This document shows positions 8,785-22,832 of a stretch of 64,000 nt of DNA, piece after piece; position 1 is the first letter of the stretch, and every line of letters starts with the position of its first letter. Source of the DNA: Gemmatimonadaceae bacterium (lineage in GTDB: Bacteria > Gemmatimonadota > Gemmatimonadetes > Gemmatimonadales > Gemmatimonadaceae); the NCBI GenBank assembly GCA_020851455.1, contig JADZCT010000034.1:65200-129199 (forward strand). The letters are read 5' to 3'. The notes beneath the pieces are model-generated. The model did no database searches. It saw only the letters and a program-made list of their open reading frames with translations, and was not told where the DNA came from. Made by a program: the position numbers and the translations under genes.

Positions 8785-9168
8785 ATGGCGAATGCAACCC
8801 TGAGCAAGGACGAGATCCTCGACGCGATCGGCGCAATGTCGGTCGTTGAGCTGGCCGAGCTCATCGAGGCCTTCAAGGCGAAGTTCAACGTAACGATCGC
8901 GGCGGTAGCCGCGGGCGGCGCGGCCGGCGGCGGCGCAGCGGCGGCAGTCGAGGAGCAGACCGAGTTCACCGTGGTGCTCAAGGACGCCGGCTCGAAAAAG
9001 ATCCAGGTGATCAAGGTGGTTCGCGAGATCACCGGCCTCGGCCTCAAGGAGGCCAAGGACATGGTGGACACCGCGCCGCAGACGGTGAAAGGCGGCGTCT
9101 CGAAGGACGAGGCAGCCCAGCTCAAGGCCAAGCTCGAGGAGCAGGGCGCGACGGTCGAGGTCAAGTAA
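8785..9168 (+). CDS. rplL: 50S ribosomal protein L7/L12
   Basis: 127 residues. N-terminal dimerisation domain ([22 protein letters not shown]), a Gly/Ala hinge (about residues 40-55) and the C-terminal factor-binding domain with [20 protein letters not shown] and [10 protein letters not shown]. It recruits translational GTPases such as the EF-G and EF-Tu encoded further on. A ribosome site (CGGAGATTGG) precedes ATG 8785. The 68-base gap after rplJ contains a small hairpin (CCCAGG/CCTGGG), a common processing feature at this junction. Confidence 0.97.
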   Translation: MANATLSKDEILDAIGAMSVVELAELIEAFKAKFNVTIAAVAAGGAAGGGAAAAVEEQTEFTVVLKDAGSKKIQVIKVVREITGLGLKEAKDMVDTAPQTVKGGVSKDEAAQLKAKLEEQGATVEVK

Positions 9169-9295
9169 CGCGCTGGCGCCCGGGGCGGCGGTACCTTCGC
9201 CGCCTCGCGCCCTGGCCCGTCACTTCCGACCTCTACACCGTGATCCGACCGCTCCTCAGAGCAGCCCGCAGTACCGCAGTTGACTTGCACGCGCA

Positions 9296-9323
9296 CCACC
9301 GCCCGGCTCCAGCCGGACGGTGG
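9296..9323 (+). promoter_or_regulatory. Hairpin between rplL and rpoB, possible attenuator or RNase site
   Basis: CCACCG and CCGGCT (9296-9308) pair with AGCCGG and CGGTGG (9311-9323), with a single C/A mismatch, in the 208-base gap between rplL and rpoB. An attenuator and an RNase III site occupy this gap in E. coli. A second short hairpin (GCGGCG/CGCCGC, about 9185-9206) lies just after rplL. No good promoter is visible: the TTGACT at 9280 has no matching -10 box. Confidence 0.4.
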
Positions 9324-9376
9324 GGCGTGGCGCTTTGTGTTTCGTTCCGCTCCTCCCGGGTGAGACCCGGCACGAC

Positions 9377-12300
9377 ATGATCAAGCAAATTTCGTTCGGC
9401 AAGCTCGAGCAGGGGATGGCCATGCCCCACCTGCTCGACATTCAGACGCGCGCCTTCGAGTCGCTCCTCCAGCTCGACGCCGCGGCGCACGACCGCGAAG
9501 ATGTCGGCCTCGAGCGCGTCTTCAAGGATCTCTTCCCGATCACCGACGTCCACGAGAACTTCTCGCTCGACTTCAAGAAATACACGCTGGGCGAGCCGAA
9601 GTACTCCGTTGACGAGTGCATCGAGCGCGACATGACCTACTCGGCGCCGCTCAAGGCCACGCTGGCCCTGACCGTGTTCGAGGAGGCGGCGGCCGACGGC
9701 AAGAAGCGCGTCAAGAACCAGATCGAGAAGGAGGTCTACCTCGGCGAACTCCCTCTCCTCACGAACCTCGGCACGTTCGTGATCAACGGCGCCGAGCGCG
9801 TGATCGTGAGCCAGCTCCACCGCTCGCCGGGAGTCGTGTTCGAGGAGTCCACCCACCCGAACGGGCAGCGGCTCATCTCGGCGCGCATCATACCGTTCCG
9901 CGGGTCGTGGGTCGAGTTCACGGTGGACATCCACGACGTGGTCCATGTCCACATTGACAAGAAGAAGAAGTTCCCTGCCACGGCGCTGCTCCGCGCCTTC
10001 GGCTACGGCGCCAACTCCGACATCCTCCGCCTCTTCTTCGCGGTCCGGGATCTGGACCTCACCAGGAAGCGCGAGGGCCGGGCCGAGAACCGCGAGGTGC
10101 TCGGGGCGATCGTCGCCGAGAACATCACTCTTGCCGGCGAGGAGGCACAGCCGGACGCCCCCAAGGCGAAGACGAAGAAGGCGCGCGCCGAGCGCGAGCG
10201 GGCCGAGACGGACATGCTCGTGCGCGAGGGCGACGAACTGACGGAAGAGGTGTTCAACCGCCTCCGCCGCCTCAAGGTTGACAAGGTCAAGGTTTTCGCG
10301 AGCTACGCATCGGTGGACCTCCGCGAGGAGGCGGAGGCGATGGAGCGCGGCGAGCGTTCCGCGCCGCGCGTGGTCGCGCTGGATGAAGTTGACCCGGAGA
10401 CGGGCGAGGTGGTTGTCGAGACGGGCGAGGCGCTGAAGGAGGCCGTCATCAAGCGGCTTCGCAAGCGCGGCCTGCACAGGGTGCGCTGTTTCGTGCCCAG
10501 CGGTCGCGCCGAGAGCATGCTCATCAGGAACACGATCGCCAAGGACCCGACCAACCCTGCGCATTTCGACGACGACGCCCGGCGCCGCCGCGGCTACAAG
10601 GAGTCAACGGACGCTGAGATCGGCGAGGCCGAGGCGCTGAAGGCCATCTACTCGCTGCTGCGCCATGGCGACGCGCTCAACAGGGAGACCGCGAAGCAGG
10701 CGCTCGAGCGTCTCTTCTTCTCACCCAAGCGGTACGACCTTGGTCGCGTGGGTCGCTACAAGATCAACCAGCGGCTCGGCCTCAACACGCCAGCCGGCCA
10801 CACGGTTCTCACCAAGGAAGACTTCATAGCGATCATCCGCTACCTCGTGGAACTGCACGAGGGACGCGAGCACGTGGACGACATTGACCACCTGGGCAAC
10901 CGGCGCATCCGGTCGGTGGGCGAGCTCATCGCCAACCAGTTCTCCGTGGGCCTCTCGCGCATGGCGCGGCTGGTCAAGGAGCGGATGAGCATCAACCAGG
11001 ACAGCGAGAAGATCGCGCTCGACGACCTCGTGAACGCGCGCACGGTCTCGGCCGTGATCCAGGCGTTCTTCGGGTCGAGCCAGCTCTCGCAGTTCATGGA
11101 CCAGACGAACCCGCTGGCCGAGCTCACGCACAAGCGCCGCCTCTCGGCGCTCGGGCCCGGTGGCCTCACGCGCGAGCGCGCTGGCTTCGAGGTTCGCGAC
11201 GTGCACTACTCGCAGTACGGGCGCATGTGCCCGATCGAAACGCCGGAAGGGCCGAACATCGGCCTCATCACGTCGCTGGCGTGCTACGCGCGCGTCAACG
11301 ACCTCGGTTTCGTCGAGACGCCGTACCGGGCAGTGAAGAATGGCAAGGTGACGAACGAAATCGCGTGGCTCGACGCCAACCTCGAGGAAGACGCGATCGT
11401 GGCGCAGGCCAACGCGCGGCTCAACGAGGACGGGACTTTCGCCGACAACCTCGTGCTGAGCCGCGTGGGCTCCGACTTCCCGCTCGTGCCGCCCGACCGC
11501 GTTGACTACATGGACGTGGCGCCGGAACAGCTCGTGTCCATCGCGGCCGCGCTGATCCCGTTCCTCGAGCACGACGACGCCAACCGGGCGCTGATGGGCT
11601 CGAACATGCAGCGGCAGAGCGTGCCGCTCCTCAACCCGCAGACGCCGCTCGTGGGCACCGGGCTCGAGGAGACCGTGGCTCGCGACTCCGGGGCGACGGT
11701 TCTCGCGCGCCGCGGCGGCGTCGTCACCCGCGTGACGGCCGACGAGATCATCGTTGACGCAGGGTCTGCCGAGAAGGGCCGCAAGGGCGCGGACGCGCCG
11801 CTGGCGCGGCTCACGCAGCAGGATCGCTACCGGCTCCGCAAGTACTGGCGCACCAACCAGGACACCGCCATCAACCAGCGGCCCATCGTGAAGCGCGGGC
11901 AGGTGGTGAAGCAGGGCGAGGTTCTCGCGGACGGCGCCGCAACCGAGCACGGCCAGCTCGCGCTCGGGTCGAACGTACTCGTGGCGTTCATGCCGTGGTA
12001 CGGGCACAACTACGAGGACGCTATCGTCCTTTCCGAGCGACTGGTGAAGGAAGACGTGTACTCGTCGGTCCACATCCAGGAACTCGAACTCCACGTTCGC
12101 GACACCAAGCGCGGGAAGGAGGAAGTGACCCGCGAAATCCCGAACGTCTCGGAAGAGTCGCTCGTGGATCTCGACGAGCGCGGCATCGTCCGCATCGGCG
12201 CGCACGTGCGCCCGGGCGACATCCTCGTGGGCAAGATCACCCCGAAGGGCGAGACCGAGCTCTCTCCCGAGGAGAAGCTCCTCACGGCGATCTTCGGCGA

Positions 12301-14020
12301 GAAGGCAAAGGACGTGAAGGACTCGTCGCTCAAGGTGCCTCCGGGCGTCGAGGGCGTCGTGATTGACGTGAAGATATTCTCCCGGGTCGAGGACCAGGTC
12401 GTCGAGAAGGATCGTGGCGAACGGATCGGCGAAGTGCGCCGCCTCGAGGGCGAGGAGAAGGTGCGCGTGAACGATGTGCGCGATGTGGAGCTGAAGGCGC
12501 TCCTCGACGGGCAGACCGTCGCCATCGCGCTCAAGGCCGGGACGGTGGAAGAGGCGATTCCCGCCGGGACGGTCCTCGCGGGCGATCTGCTCGCAGGGCT
12601 GCGCCTCGCCCAGCTCGACCTGAAGACGTTCCGCGTCGAGTCGAGGAAGGTGAACGACGCCGTCCGCGAGATCATCGAAGCCGCAAACGAGGTGAAGGCG
12701 AAGATCGAGGAGAAGGCCGAGGAGCGGATTGACCGCATCCTCCAGCCGGACGAACTGCCCCCAGGCGTCATCCAGCTCGTGAAGGTCTATCTGGCAGAGA
12801 AGCGCAAGATCTCCGTTGGCGACAAGATGGCGGGCCGGCACGGCAACAAGGGCATCGTGGCGCGCATCGTCCCGGAAGAGGACATGCCGTTCCTGCCCGA
12901 CGGACGGCCCGTTGACATCGTGCTCAACCCGCTGGGCGTGCCGAGCCGCATGAACGTGGGCCAGATCCTCGAGACCCATCTCGGGTGGGCCGCGCGCATT
13001 CTTGGCTTCTACGCGAAGACCCCTGTCTTTCAGGGGGCGAACGAGCGCGAGATCGGATTGCTGCTCAAGCTCGCCGGCCTCACGTGGGTGCGCAGCTCGC
13101 TTCGCGTCTCGGCGGCATCGCCGGCGCCGGGCGACAGGCAGGTCAAGGCGCTGCTTGCCGATATCAAGCCCAAGGAGGGCGCGGCGGAGCGCGTCGAGCT
13201 GCTGGCCGACGCGACGCTCAACGACCTGTCGGGCCGCGCGATGTCGCAGGAAACGCGTGACATCTATTATGCGGTGCGCGACTTCCTCGTGGCGGCGGCG
13301 AAGGAGGTTGCCGACGGCGAGGCGGTTGCGCTGCGGCATGCCGTTTCGTTCAACGCGTCGGCCGCGGACGCTGACGATTTCACGGCTCCCTACCGCGCCG
13401 AGTTCAAGAAGGCGGTGAAGGAGGCCGAGAAGGCAGCCGGGCAGGATTCCGTCGCCGTGCTCAAGGCGATGGGGCTGCCGGCGCTCGCCGCGCTGCTCGA
13501 GAGCAAGGCCGACGGTGACGTGGACGCCGCCGCATCCGACCTGATGCGGCATGCCGGCCTGCAGCCGGGCGGAAAGATCCGCCTGCGCGACGGCCGGACG
13601 GGCGAGCGCTTCGCATCTCCCGTGACGGTCGGCGAGATCTACATGCTGAAGCTGTCGCACCTCGTGGACGACAAGATCCACGCAAGGTCCATCGGGCCGT
13701 ACTCGCTCGTCACGCAGCAGCCGCTGGCGGGCAAGGCACAGTTCGGCGGCCAGAGGTTCGGCGAAATGGAGGTGTGGGCGCTCGAGGCCTACGGCGCGGC
13801 GCACACCCTGCAGGAGATACTCACGGTCAAGTCGGACGACGTGAACGGCCGGTCGCGCGTGTACGAGGCGATCGTGAAGGGCCAGAATCTGCCCGAGCCC
13901 GGCACGCCGGAATCGTTCAACGTGCTCGTAAAGGAACTCCAGGCACTCGGCATCCACGTGACGATGGATGCGAACGCCAACGGCTTTGGCTCCCCCTTTG
14001 CCGGCGGGAGCGAGGAGTAA
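9377..14020 (+). CDS. rpoB: RNA polymerase beta subunit, with an extra block near the C-terminus
   Basis: 1547 residues, longer than the E. coli protein (1342). The rifampicin-binding cluster [20 protein letters not shown] (about residue 569) followed by [10 protein letters not shown] has wild-type residues at the usual resistance positions. Other conserved stretches are [14 protein letters not shown], the active-site [11 protein letters not shown] and [20 protein letters not shown]. Between TPVFQGANE (from residue 1215) and [12 protein letters not shown] (from 1399) there are about 170 residues where most RpoB proteins have under 20. ATG 9377 is chosen because MIKQISFGK opens the conserved part. 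Three bases separate it from rpoC. Confidence 0.97.
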   Translation: MIKQISFGKLEQGMAMPHLLDIQTRAFESLLQLDAAAHDREDVGLERVFKDLFPITDVHENFSLDFKKYTLGEPKYSVDECIERDMTYSAPLKATLALTVFEEAAADGKKRVKNQIEKEVYLGELPLLTNLGTFVINGAERVIVSQLHRSPGVVFEESTHPNGQRLISARIIPFRGSWVEFTVDIHDVVHVHIDKKKKFPATALLRAFGYGANSDILRLFFAVRDLDLTRKREGRAENREVLGAIVAENITLAGEEAQPDAPKAKTKKARAERERAETDMLVREGDELTEEVFNRLRRLKVDKVKVFASYASVDLREEAEAMERGERSAPRVVALDEVDPETGEVVVETGEALKEAVIKRLRKRGLHRVRCFVPSGRAESMLIRNTIAKDPTNPAHFDDDARRRRGYKESTDAEIGEAEALKAIYSLLRHGDALNRETAKQALERLFFSPKRYDLGRVGRYKINQRLGLNTPAGHTVLTKEDFIAIIRYLVELHEGREHVDDIDHLGNRRIRSVGELIANQFSVGLSRMARLVKERMSINQDSEKIALDDLVNARTVSAVIQAFFGSSQLSQFMDQTNPLAELTHKRRLSALGPGGLTRERAGFEVRDVHYSQYGRMCPIETPEGPNIGLITSLACYARVNDLGFVETPYRAVKNGKVTNEIAWLDANLEEDAIVAQANARLNEDGTFADNLVLSRVGSDFPLVPPDRVDYMDVAPEQLVSIAAALIPFLEHDDANRALMGSNMQRQSVPLLNPQTPLVGTGLEETVARDSGATVLARRGGVVTRVTADEIIVDAGSAEKGRKGADAPLARLTQQDRYRLRKYWRTNQDTAINQRPIVKRGQVVKQGEVLADGAATEHGQLALGSNVLVAFMPWYGHNYEDAIVLSERLVKEDVYSSVHIQELELHVRDTKRGKEEVTREIPNVSEESLVDLDERGIVRIGAHVRPGDILVGKITPKGETELSPEEKLLTAIFGEKAKDVKDSSLKVPPGVEGVVIDVKIFSRVEDQVVEKDRGERIGEVRRLEGEEKVRVNDVRDVELKALLDGQTVAIALKAGTVEEAIPAGTVLAGDLLAGLRLAQLDLKTFRVESRKVNDAVREIIEAANEVKAKIEEKAEERIDRILQPDELPPGVIQLVKVYLAEKRKISVGDKMAGRHGNKGIVARIVPEEDMPFLPDGRPVDIVLNPLGVPSRMNVGQILETHLGWAARILGFYAKTPVFQGANEREIGLLLKLAGLTWVRSSLRVSAASPAPGDRQVKALLADIKPKEGAAERVELLADATLNDLSGRAMSQETRDIYYAVRDFLVAAAKEVADGEAVALRHAVSFNASAADADDFTAPYRAEFKKAVKEAEKAAGQDSVAVLKAMGLPALAALLESKADGDVDAAASDLMRHAGLQPGGKIRLRDGRTGERFASPVTVGEIYMLKLSHLVDDKIHARSIGPYSLVTQQPLAGKAQFGGQRFGEMEVWALEAYGAAHTLQEILTVKSDDVNGRSRVYEAIVKGQNLPEPGTPESFNVLVKELQALGIHVTMDANANGFGSPFAGGSEE

Positions 14021-14023
14021 CAC

Positions 14024-18340
<4,317 letters not shown>

Positions 18341-18380
18341 CGCCGGGCGGGACCGGACGCTGGCGCGATGGACGGGCGGT

Positions 18381-18411
18381 GGCCCGGTGCGGAGGTTCAG
18401 CGCACCGGGCC
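18381..18411 (+). terminator. Terminator-like hairpin after rpoC
   Basis: Perfect 11-base inverted repeat GGCCCGGTGCG / CGCACCGGGCC with a nine-base loop, extendable by wobble pairs, 40 bases after the rpoC stop. The following bases (GCTGCGCTTCTC) are only weakly T-rich. Confidence 0.65.
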
Positions 18412-18529
18412 GCTGCGCTTCTCAGCCATGCACGGAGCCCAGGCTGTGGGAGCGTCGGCCGGGGCGACTTCGTTCGGGCAATCCAGGTGCCGCCAGGCCA
18501 GGAGCGCGGCGGAGCCGGCGCCGGTGGGC

Positions 18530-18558
18530 GTGACGATCCGGGCTCACGGCGCCATCTT
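18530..18558 (+). promoter_or_regulatory. Probable promoter of the MFS/acyltransferase pair
   Basis: GTGACG (18530-18535), 17 bases, then CATCTT (18553-18558), which ends six bases before the ATG at 18565. The spacing implies a leaderless transcript. Both boxes are imperfect. Confidence 0.45.
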
Positions 18559-18564
18559 GTTCCG

Positions 18565-19965
18565 ATGCCCAACGCCTCGGCATCCGTTCCCCCTGCGGCG
18601 GTTTCGTCAACAGCCGTTCCCGATCCGACCCGCACGGGCGCGCCTCAACGCGCGATTCCAGGTCGCGCGGTGGCGAGCTGGGTCCTCTACGACCTCGCCA
18701 ACACCATCTTCTCGATGGGCGTCGTTTCGCTCTACTTTTCGCTCTACGTGCGTGATGCCGTGGGGCCGCAGCGGGCCGATTCCGTGTACGGCGTGATCAC
18801 GGCGATTTCCATGGGGATCATCTTCGTGATCTCGCCGCTGCTCGGCGCCATGACGGATCGGGCGCGGCGCCGCATGCCGTTCCTCGTCTGGAGCACCATT
18901 ATCTGCTGCGCCTGCACCGTGCTCCTCGCGCGCGGTTCCTACCTCGCTTCCGCCGTGCTCTTCGTGGTGGGGAACGCAGCGTACCAGGCCGGCCTCCAGT
19001 TCTACGACGCGCTCCTCCCGGAGGTGACTACCGAAGAGAACCGCGGCCGCATCGGCGGGATCGGGGTGGGCGTGGGATACCTCGGCTCGTACGTCGCCGT
19101 TGGCATAGGTCTGCTCTTTGGCACGAAGGACAAGCCGCTTCTCTTTCTCATCATCGCAGTTGCGTTCATGCTCTTCGCTCTCCCTTGCTTCGTGTTCGTG
19201 AAGGAGCGCGGAAACCCCAGGCCGCGGCCCATCTTCGGGATCACGATGGTGCGCGAGTCAACCGCGCAGACGGTGCGGACGCTCCGGGAAGGACACAAGT
19301 ACCCGGGGCTGCTCAGATTCCTCGTTGGCCGCGCGTTCTACACCGATGCGATCAACACCGTCATTGCCTATATGTCGCTCTACACCGTGAACGTCGCGGT
19401 ATCTACCGGACTCACCGCGGATAAGGGCGAGAAGTCGGCGCAGCTCATCCTCATGAGCGCAATCACCTGCGCAGTGGCTGGCGGCTTTGCGTGGGGCTGG
19501 ATCGTGGACAGAATCGGGCCCAAGCGCACGCTTGCGTGGGTGCTGGCGATGTGGATCCAGACCTTTGCGCTTGCCGCGGCGGTCGGGTTCTTCCACCTGC
19601 CGCTCGGCTGGCTCTACGTTGTGGCGTGCGAGGCGGGCATCGCGCTCGGCGGCGTCTGGGCTGCGGACCGGCCCTACATGCTGCGCCTCACACCCCCCGA
19701 TCGCGTGGGCGAGTTCTACGGGCTGTACGGAATGGTGGGTCGTTTCTCCGCCGTGACCGGACCGCTGCTCTGGAGCCTGACTACGTGGCTCGCCGTCGAG
19801 CGTGGCGGACTGCCGACGGTGACTGGGCAGGCGCTGGCGATCGTAACGCTGCTGGTGATGATGCTCGTGAGCCGCCGGATCTTGCGGCCGGTCACGGACA
19901 CCGCGCGCGACTGGGCGGCGCTGGAATCGGCTGGCGTCCATGCGGGGCAGCCGGCGGGGGTGTGA
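18565..19965 (+). CDS. MFS transporter of the Atg22/UMF1-like family
   Basis: 466 residues with about twelve membrane helices. The family hallmark near the N-terminus is ASWVLYDLANTIFSMGVVSL (from about residue 34), followed by the MFS loop MTDRARRRMPFLVW; the C-terminal half has MLRLTPPDRVGEFYGLYGM. Related fungal Atg22 exports amino acids from the vacuole; the substrate of bacterial members is not known. ATG 18565 has a -10-like box at leaderless distance. The last four bases overlap the next gene, so transporter and acyltransferase are coupled. This pair interrupts the usual rpoC-rpsL neighbourhood. Confidence 0.85.
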   Translation: MPNASASVPPAAVSSTAVPDPTRTGAPQRAIPGRAVASWVLYDLANTIFSMGVVSLYFSLYVRDAVGPQRADSVYGVITAISMGIIFVISPLLGAMTDRARRRMPFLVWSTIICCACTVLLARGSYLASAVLFVVGNAAYQAGLQFYDALLPEVTTEENRGRIGGIGVGVGYLGSYVAVGIGLLFGTKDKPLLFLIIAVAFMLFALPCFVFVKERGNPRPRPIFGITMVRESTAQTVRTLREGHKYPGLLRFLVGRAFYTDAINTVIAYMSLYTVNVAVSTGLTADKGEKSAQLILMSAITCAVAGGFAWGWIVDRIGPKRTLAWVLAMWIQTFALAAAVGFFHLPLGWLYVVACEAGIALGGVWAADRPYMLRLTPPDRVGEFYGLYGMVGRFSAVTGPLLWSLTTWLAVERGGLPTVTGQALAIVTLLVMMLVSRRILRPVTDTARDWAALESAGVHAGQPAGV

Positions 19966-21386
19966 GCGAGTTCCTGTCGCACCTGCTGGCGTACCTTGCC
20001 GGCGGAGCGACCGTCGCGCTGCTGATGGCCGGCGCCGGCGTCCTTGTCGCGCGATGGTGGCGGGGGTGGACGCACCGTGCTTCGCTGCGGGCGCACAAGC
20101 GTTACGGCGCGCGGATTGACCGGTTCAAGCTCGCGGGGAGGGAAGCCGTGATCGAGGCGCTGCTCGACGATCCCGCGGTGCGTGAGGCGGCGCGCGCTCA
20201 CGCGGCCGCGGCCGGCGGCAGTGAAGAAGCCGCCATGGCGCAGGTGCGCGGCTATCTGGATGAAATCGTCCCGGCGTTCAGCCTCTGGTTCTACTACCAG
20301 GTTGGCTTGGCCGTCGCCGAGGCCGTGCTCAAGCTGTTCTTCCGCGTCACCGTGATTGACAGGCGCGCCGACGCGGTGGCGCGGCTCCCCAAGGATGCCG
20401 TCGTGGTGTACCTGATGAACCACCGCTCGAATGCCGACTACCTCCTCGCGGGCTACGCGCTCGCCGGCCAGGTGGCGATTTCGTACGCCGTGGGCGAGTG
20501 GGCGCGTGTTTTTCCGCTCGACAACATCTTTCGCGCGTTTGGCGCGTACTTCGTGCGGCGCCACTATCGCGAGCCGCTCTATCACGCCGTCCTCGAGCGG
20601 TACGTGCAGCTCATCACCAGCCACGGCGTGACGCAGGGGATCTTCCCGGAGGGCGGGCTCACTCGCGACGGACGCCTGCGCGAGCCGAAGCTGGGCCTGC
20701 TGGATTACATCCTGCGGGTAGCCGGCGGCCCCGGATCTGGCGGCATGTACATCGTGCCGGTTGCGATCAACTACGATCGCGTGCTCGAGGACCGGGCGCT
20801 CCTGCGCGAGCAGATGGGCGGAAAGCGGCGTCCCCTCGGAAAGGTCGTGCAGTTCAGCGTTGTCCTCTGGTACATCGCATGGAACGCGTTCCGGATCGTG
20901 ATCCGCCGGTGGCGGCGGCACGGCGACGCCGTCGTCGTGGTGGGCGAGCCCGTGTCGCTCGACCCGTGGTTCGCGGAGCTCGAGGCGCGGGGCACGGGAA
21001 TCGCCACGCTCGACCGGAAGGAGCGCCTGCGCGAGGTGCACGCGCTTGCGTCCGACGCGATGCGGTGGATCGGCGAGCTGATGCCCGTGCCCGCGGTTCC
21101 GCTGACCTGCGCGGCGATCCGGTCATTCGGCCAGGGCCGCATCGCGCGTGCTGCACTGGCGGAGCGCGTCGCTCGGCTGCGTTCGGCGCTCGTGGCCGAG
21201 GGGCGCGAGGTGCTCGATCCCGAAGAGCCCGCCGCGTCGGTGGCGGACCGGGCAATCGAGATGCTCTGGATTCGCGCGGCGCTCCAGCGCGAGCGGGGGA
21301 GCATCACCGTCCTGCCGCGCGGGCGCGCGCTGGTGGAGTACTACGCAAACTCCATTGGGCAGCCTGCTGGCAACCGCGGCGGCTAG
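19962..21386 (+). CDS. PlsB-like 1-acyl-glycerol-3-phosphate-type acyltransferase
   Basis: 474 residues starting at GTG 19962 inside the end of the MFS gene. A single hydrophobic helix at the N-terminus could anchor it to the membrane. The acyltransferase motif I is NHRSNAD (His154 with Asp159, the H-x4-D pair), motif II lies around DNIFRAFGAYFVRR and motif III is FPEGGLTRDGR (from residue 228). This places it in the PlsB/GPAT group, which acylates glycerol 3-phosphate or dihydroxyacetone phosphate to start phospholipid synthesis. It is much shorter than E. coli PlsB (807 residues), so the acceptor is uncertain. Confidence 0.8.
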   Translation: MSEFLSHLLAYLAGGATVALLMAGAGVLVARWWRGWTHRASLRAHKRYGARIDRFKLAGREAVIEALLDDPAVREAARAHAAAAGGSEEAAMAQVRGYLDEIVPAFSLWFYYQVGLAVAEAVLKLFFRVTVIDRRADAVARLPKDAVVVYLMNHRSNADYLLAGYALAGQVAISYAVGEWARVFPLDNIFRAFGAYFVRRHYREPLYHAVLERYVQLITSHGVTQGIFPEGGLTRDGRLREPKLGLLDYILRVAGGPGSGGMYIVPVAINYDRVLEDRALLREQMGGKRRPLGKVVQFSVVLWYIAWNAFRIVIRRWRRHGDAVVVVGEPVSLDPWFAELEARGTGIATLDRKERLREVHALASDAMRWIGELMPVPAVPLTCAAIRSFGQGRIARAALAERVARLRSALVAEGREVLDPEEPAASVADRAIEMLWIRAALQRERGSITVLPRGRALVEYYANSIGQPAGNRGG

Positions 21387-21525
21387 CGGGCCTCGTGTCC
21401 TTCGTGCGGTTCTCGGCGAGAGTGACACGCTGTTCGCCTTCTGACGAAAGAGCCAGGCGAACGACAGGCTCCTTCGGCCGGCCGGTGCCGCTGCCGTGCA
21501 CCGGAGCGAGCGTCGGCTGCCGCAG

Positions 21526-21554
21526 TTGACCATCAGCGGCAGGCTGCCTATCTT
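21526..21554 (+). promoter_or_regulatory. Promoter of rpsL-rpsG
   Basis: TTGACC (21526-21531), 17 bases, TATCTT (21549-21554). Same architecture as the tRNA promoter. It lies about 80 bases before rpsL. The rest of the 245-base gap holds a weak hairpin (GTTCGCCT/AGGCGAAC, 21432-21462) and no gene. Confidence 0.7.
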
Positions 21555-21631
21555 TTCCAGTCTGTTCCGTGCCGCGCCGGCTCCCGGCGCGATCCACGCA
21601 GAAGCAGATCCACGAACACGACGCAGGGTGA

Positions 21632-22018
21632 ATGCCTACAATTAATCAGCTCGTCCGCCGGAGCCGGCGTGCCGTCGGCGCGAAGGACAAAGCGCCCGCA
21701 CTCAAGGCGAATCCTTTCAAGCGGGGCGTGTGCACCCGTGTGTACACCACGACCCCCAAGAAGCCCAATTCCGCGCTTCGCAAGGTCGCGCGCGTGCGCC
21801 TGAGCAACGGCTTCGAGGTCAGCGCCTACATCCCCGGTGAGGGCCACAACCTGCAGGAGCACTCGATCGTGCTCATCCGCGGGGGCCGCGTGAAGGATCT
21901 CCCCGGCGTGCGTTATCACATCGTCCGCGGCAAGCTCGACGCCTCGGGGGTCAACGGCCGCAACAAGAGCCGTTCCAAGTACGGAACCAAGAAGCCCAAG
22001 CCCGGAGCCGCGTCGTGA
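21632..22018 (+). CDS. rpsL: 30S ribosomal protein S12
   Basis: 128 residues; decoding-centre protein. Conserved [20 protein letters not shown] has Lys at the positions whose change gives streptomycin resistance, so the sequence is of the sensitive type. [10 protein letters not shown] and [14 protein letters not shown] are intact. ATG 21632 follows a spaced purine run (GCAGGGTGA). The stop TGA overlaps the rpsG GTG start. Confidence 0.98.
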   Translation: MPTINQLVRRSRRAVGAKDKAPALKANPFKRGVCTRVYTTTPKKPNSALRKVARVRLSNGFEVSAYIPGEGHNLQEHSIVLIRGGRVKDLPGVRYHIVRGKLDASGVNGRNKSRSKYGTKKPKPGAAS

Positions 22019-22485
22019 GCCGTCGCAAGAAGAGCATCAAGCGCACCATCCTGGCCGACGCGCGCTACGACAGCCAGACAGTCTCGAAGTTCATCAACGT
22101 CCTCATGTACGAGGGCAAGAAGTCCACGGCCGAGCGCATCTTCTACGGCGCGATGGACCTCGTCGAGGCGCGCACTTCGCAGCCTGGTGCCACGGTATTC
22201 AAGCAGGCGCTCACGAACCTCAAGCCGGTGGTCGAGGTGAAGAGCAGGCGTGTGGGCGGCGCCACGTACCAGGTTCCCGTCGAGGTGCGTCCCGAGCGCC
22301 GCACGGCGCTGGCGATGCGCTGGCTGATCCTCTACTCGCGCGAGCGCAACGAGAAGTCCATGGCCGAGAAGCTGGCCGCCGAGGTGATTGCGGCGAGCAA
22401 GGGCGAGGGGAACGCGGTCAAGAAGAAGGAAGACACGCACCGCATGGCCGACGCAAACAAGGCGTTCGCGCACTACCGCTGGTAG
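22015..22485 (+). CDS. rpsG: 30S ribosomal protein S7
   Basis: 156 residues, standard length; nucleates folding of the 16S 3' major domain. Starts at GTG 22015, overlapping the rpsL stop by four bases. Conserved parts: [20 protein letters not shown] at the N-terminus, [20 protein letters not shown] and [15 protein letters not shown]. Unlike in E. coli it is followed directly by a strong terminator, so fusA and tuf must be transcribed separately. Confidence 0.98.
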   Translation: MSRRKKSIKRTILADARYDSQTVSKFINVLMYEGKKSTAERIFYGAMDLVEARTSQPGATVFKQALTNLKPVVEVKSRRVGGATYQVPVEVRPERRTALAMRWLILYSRERNEKSMAEKLAAEVIAASKGEGNAVKKKEDTHRMADANKAFAHYRW

Positions 22486-22503
22486 CGGTTCCGTCCGTAC
22501 GAC

Positions 22504-22546
22504 GCGTGAGGGGGCGGCGCCTCGAGGCGCCGCCCCCTCACGCTTT
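22504..22546 (+). terminator. Strong intrinsic terminator after rpsG
   Basis: Perfect 18-base inverted repeat (22504-22521 and 22526-22543) around a TCGA loop, very G+C rich, followed by TTT. It begins 19 bases after the rpsG stop and should end the rpsL-rpsG transcript. Confidence 0.85.
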
Positions 22547-22635
22547 CCGCCGCGTGCGAGCTTGACGCCTGCCCAGCGGGGCGGAGGTATCGGTGCGCGC
22601 CGGCGTCGCCGGGGTAGTGTCGCGGCTCGGCGAGC

Positions 22636-22770
22636 ATGCCTATTCGATTTCCCTCCATGCCGTGGACGCCGACGACGGTTGTGCTCGACCCAGGCTCTTC
22701 GCGGCTGGCCGTGGCACCACGGTGGGGCGTTGATTCCGTCGTGATCTACGTGAGCGGCCGGGCACGGTAA
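22636..22770 (+). CDS. Possible 44-residue ORF between terminator and fusA promoter
   Basis: ATG 22636 to TAA 22770. It has no ribosome site, no recognised domain and no neighbour in the same direction within the same unit. It is listed because it is the only plausible reading frame in the upstream half of the 709-base gap between rpsG and fusA, and it could equally be a chance ORF or a gene remnant. Confidence 0.15.
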   Translation: MPIRFPSMPWTPTTVVLDPGSSRLAVAPRWGVDSVVIYVSGRAR

Positions 22771-22790
22771 GCCATATCGCTGCTCGCAGT

Positions 22791-22817
22791 GCGGGTGGTT
22801 GACATACAACCACCCGC
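22791..22817 (+). promoter_or_regulatory. Perfect 11-base inverted repeat over the fusA promoter (putative operator)
   Basis: GCGGGTGGTTG (22791-22801), five-base centre ACATA, CAACCACCCGC (22807-22817). The arms cover the -35 box and most of the spacer of the promoter at 22799-22826. It lies upstream of the predicted transcription start, so it would act as DNA, not as an RNA hairpin. Confidence 0.6.
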
Positions 22818-22826
22818 CGCTATCTT
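22799..22826 (+). promoter_or_regulatory. Promoter of the fusA-tuf-S10-spc cluster
   Basis: Consensus -35 TTGACA (22799-22804), 16-base spacer, -10 TATCTT (22821-22826). Predicted start near 22833. It is the best promoter in the window and drives the longest gene train. Confidence 0.75.
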
Positions 22827-22832
22827 CTTAAG

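Noticed and set aside
9280-9310. TTGACT as -35 box of an rpoB promoter
   Set aside because: No -10-like hexamer lies 16-18 bases downstream; the region is better explained by the hairpin.
21432-21462. GTTCGCCT/AGGCGAAC inverted repeat as terminator of the acyltransferase gene
   Set aside because: Eight pairs with a 15-base loop and no T-tract; too weak to list as a feature.
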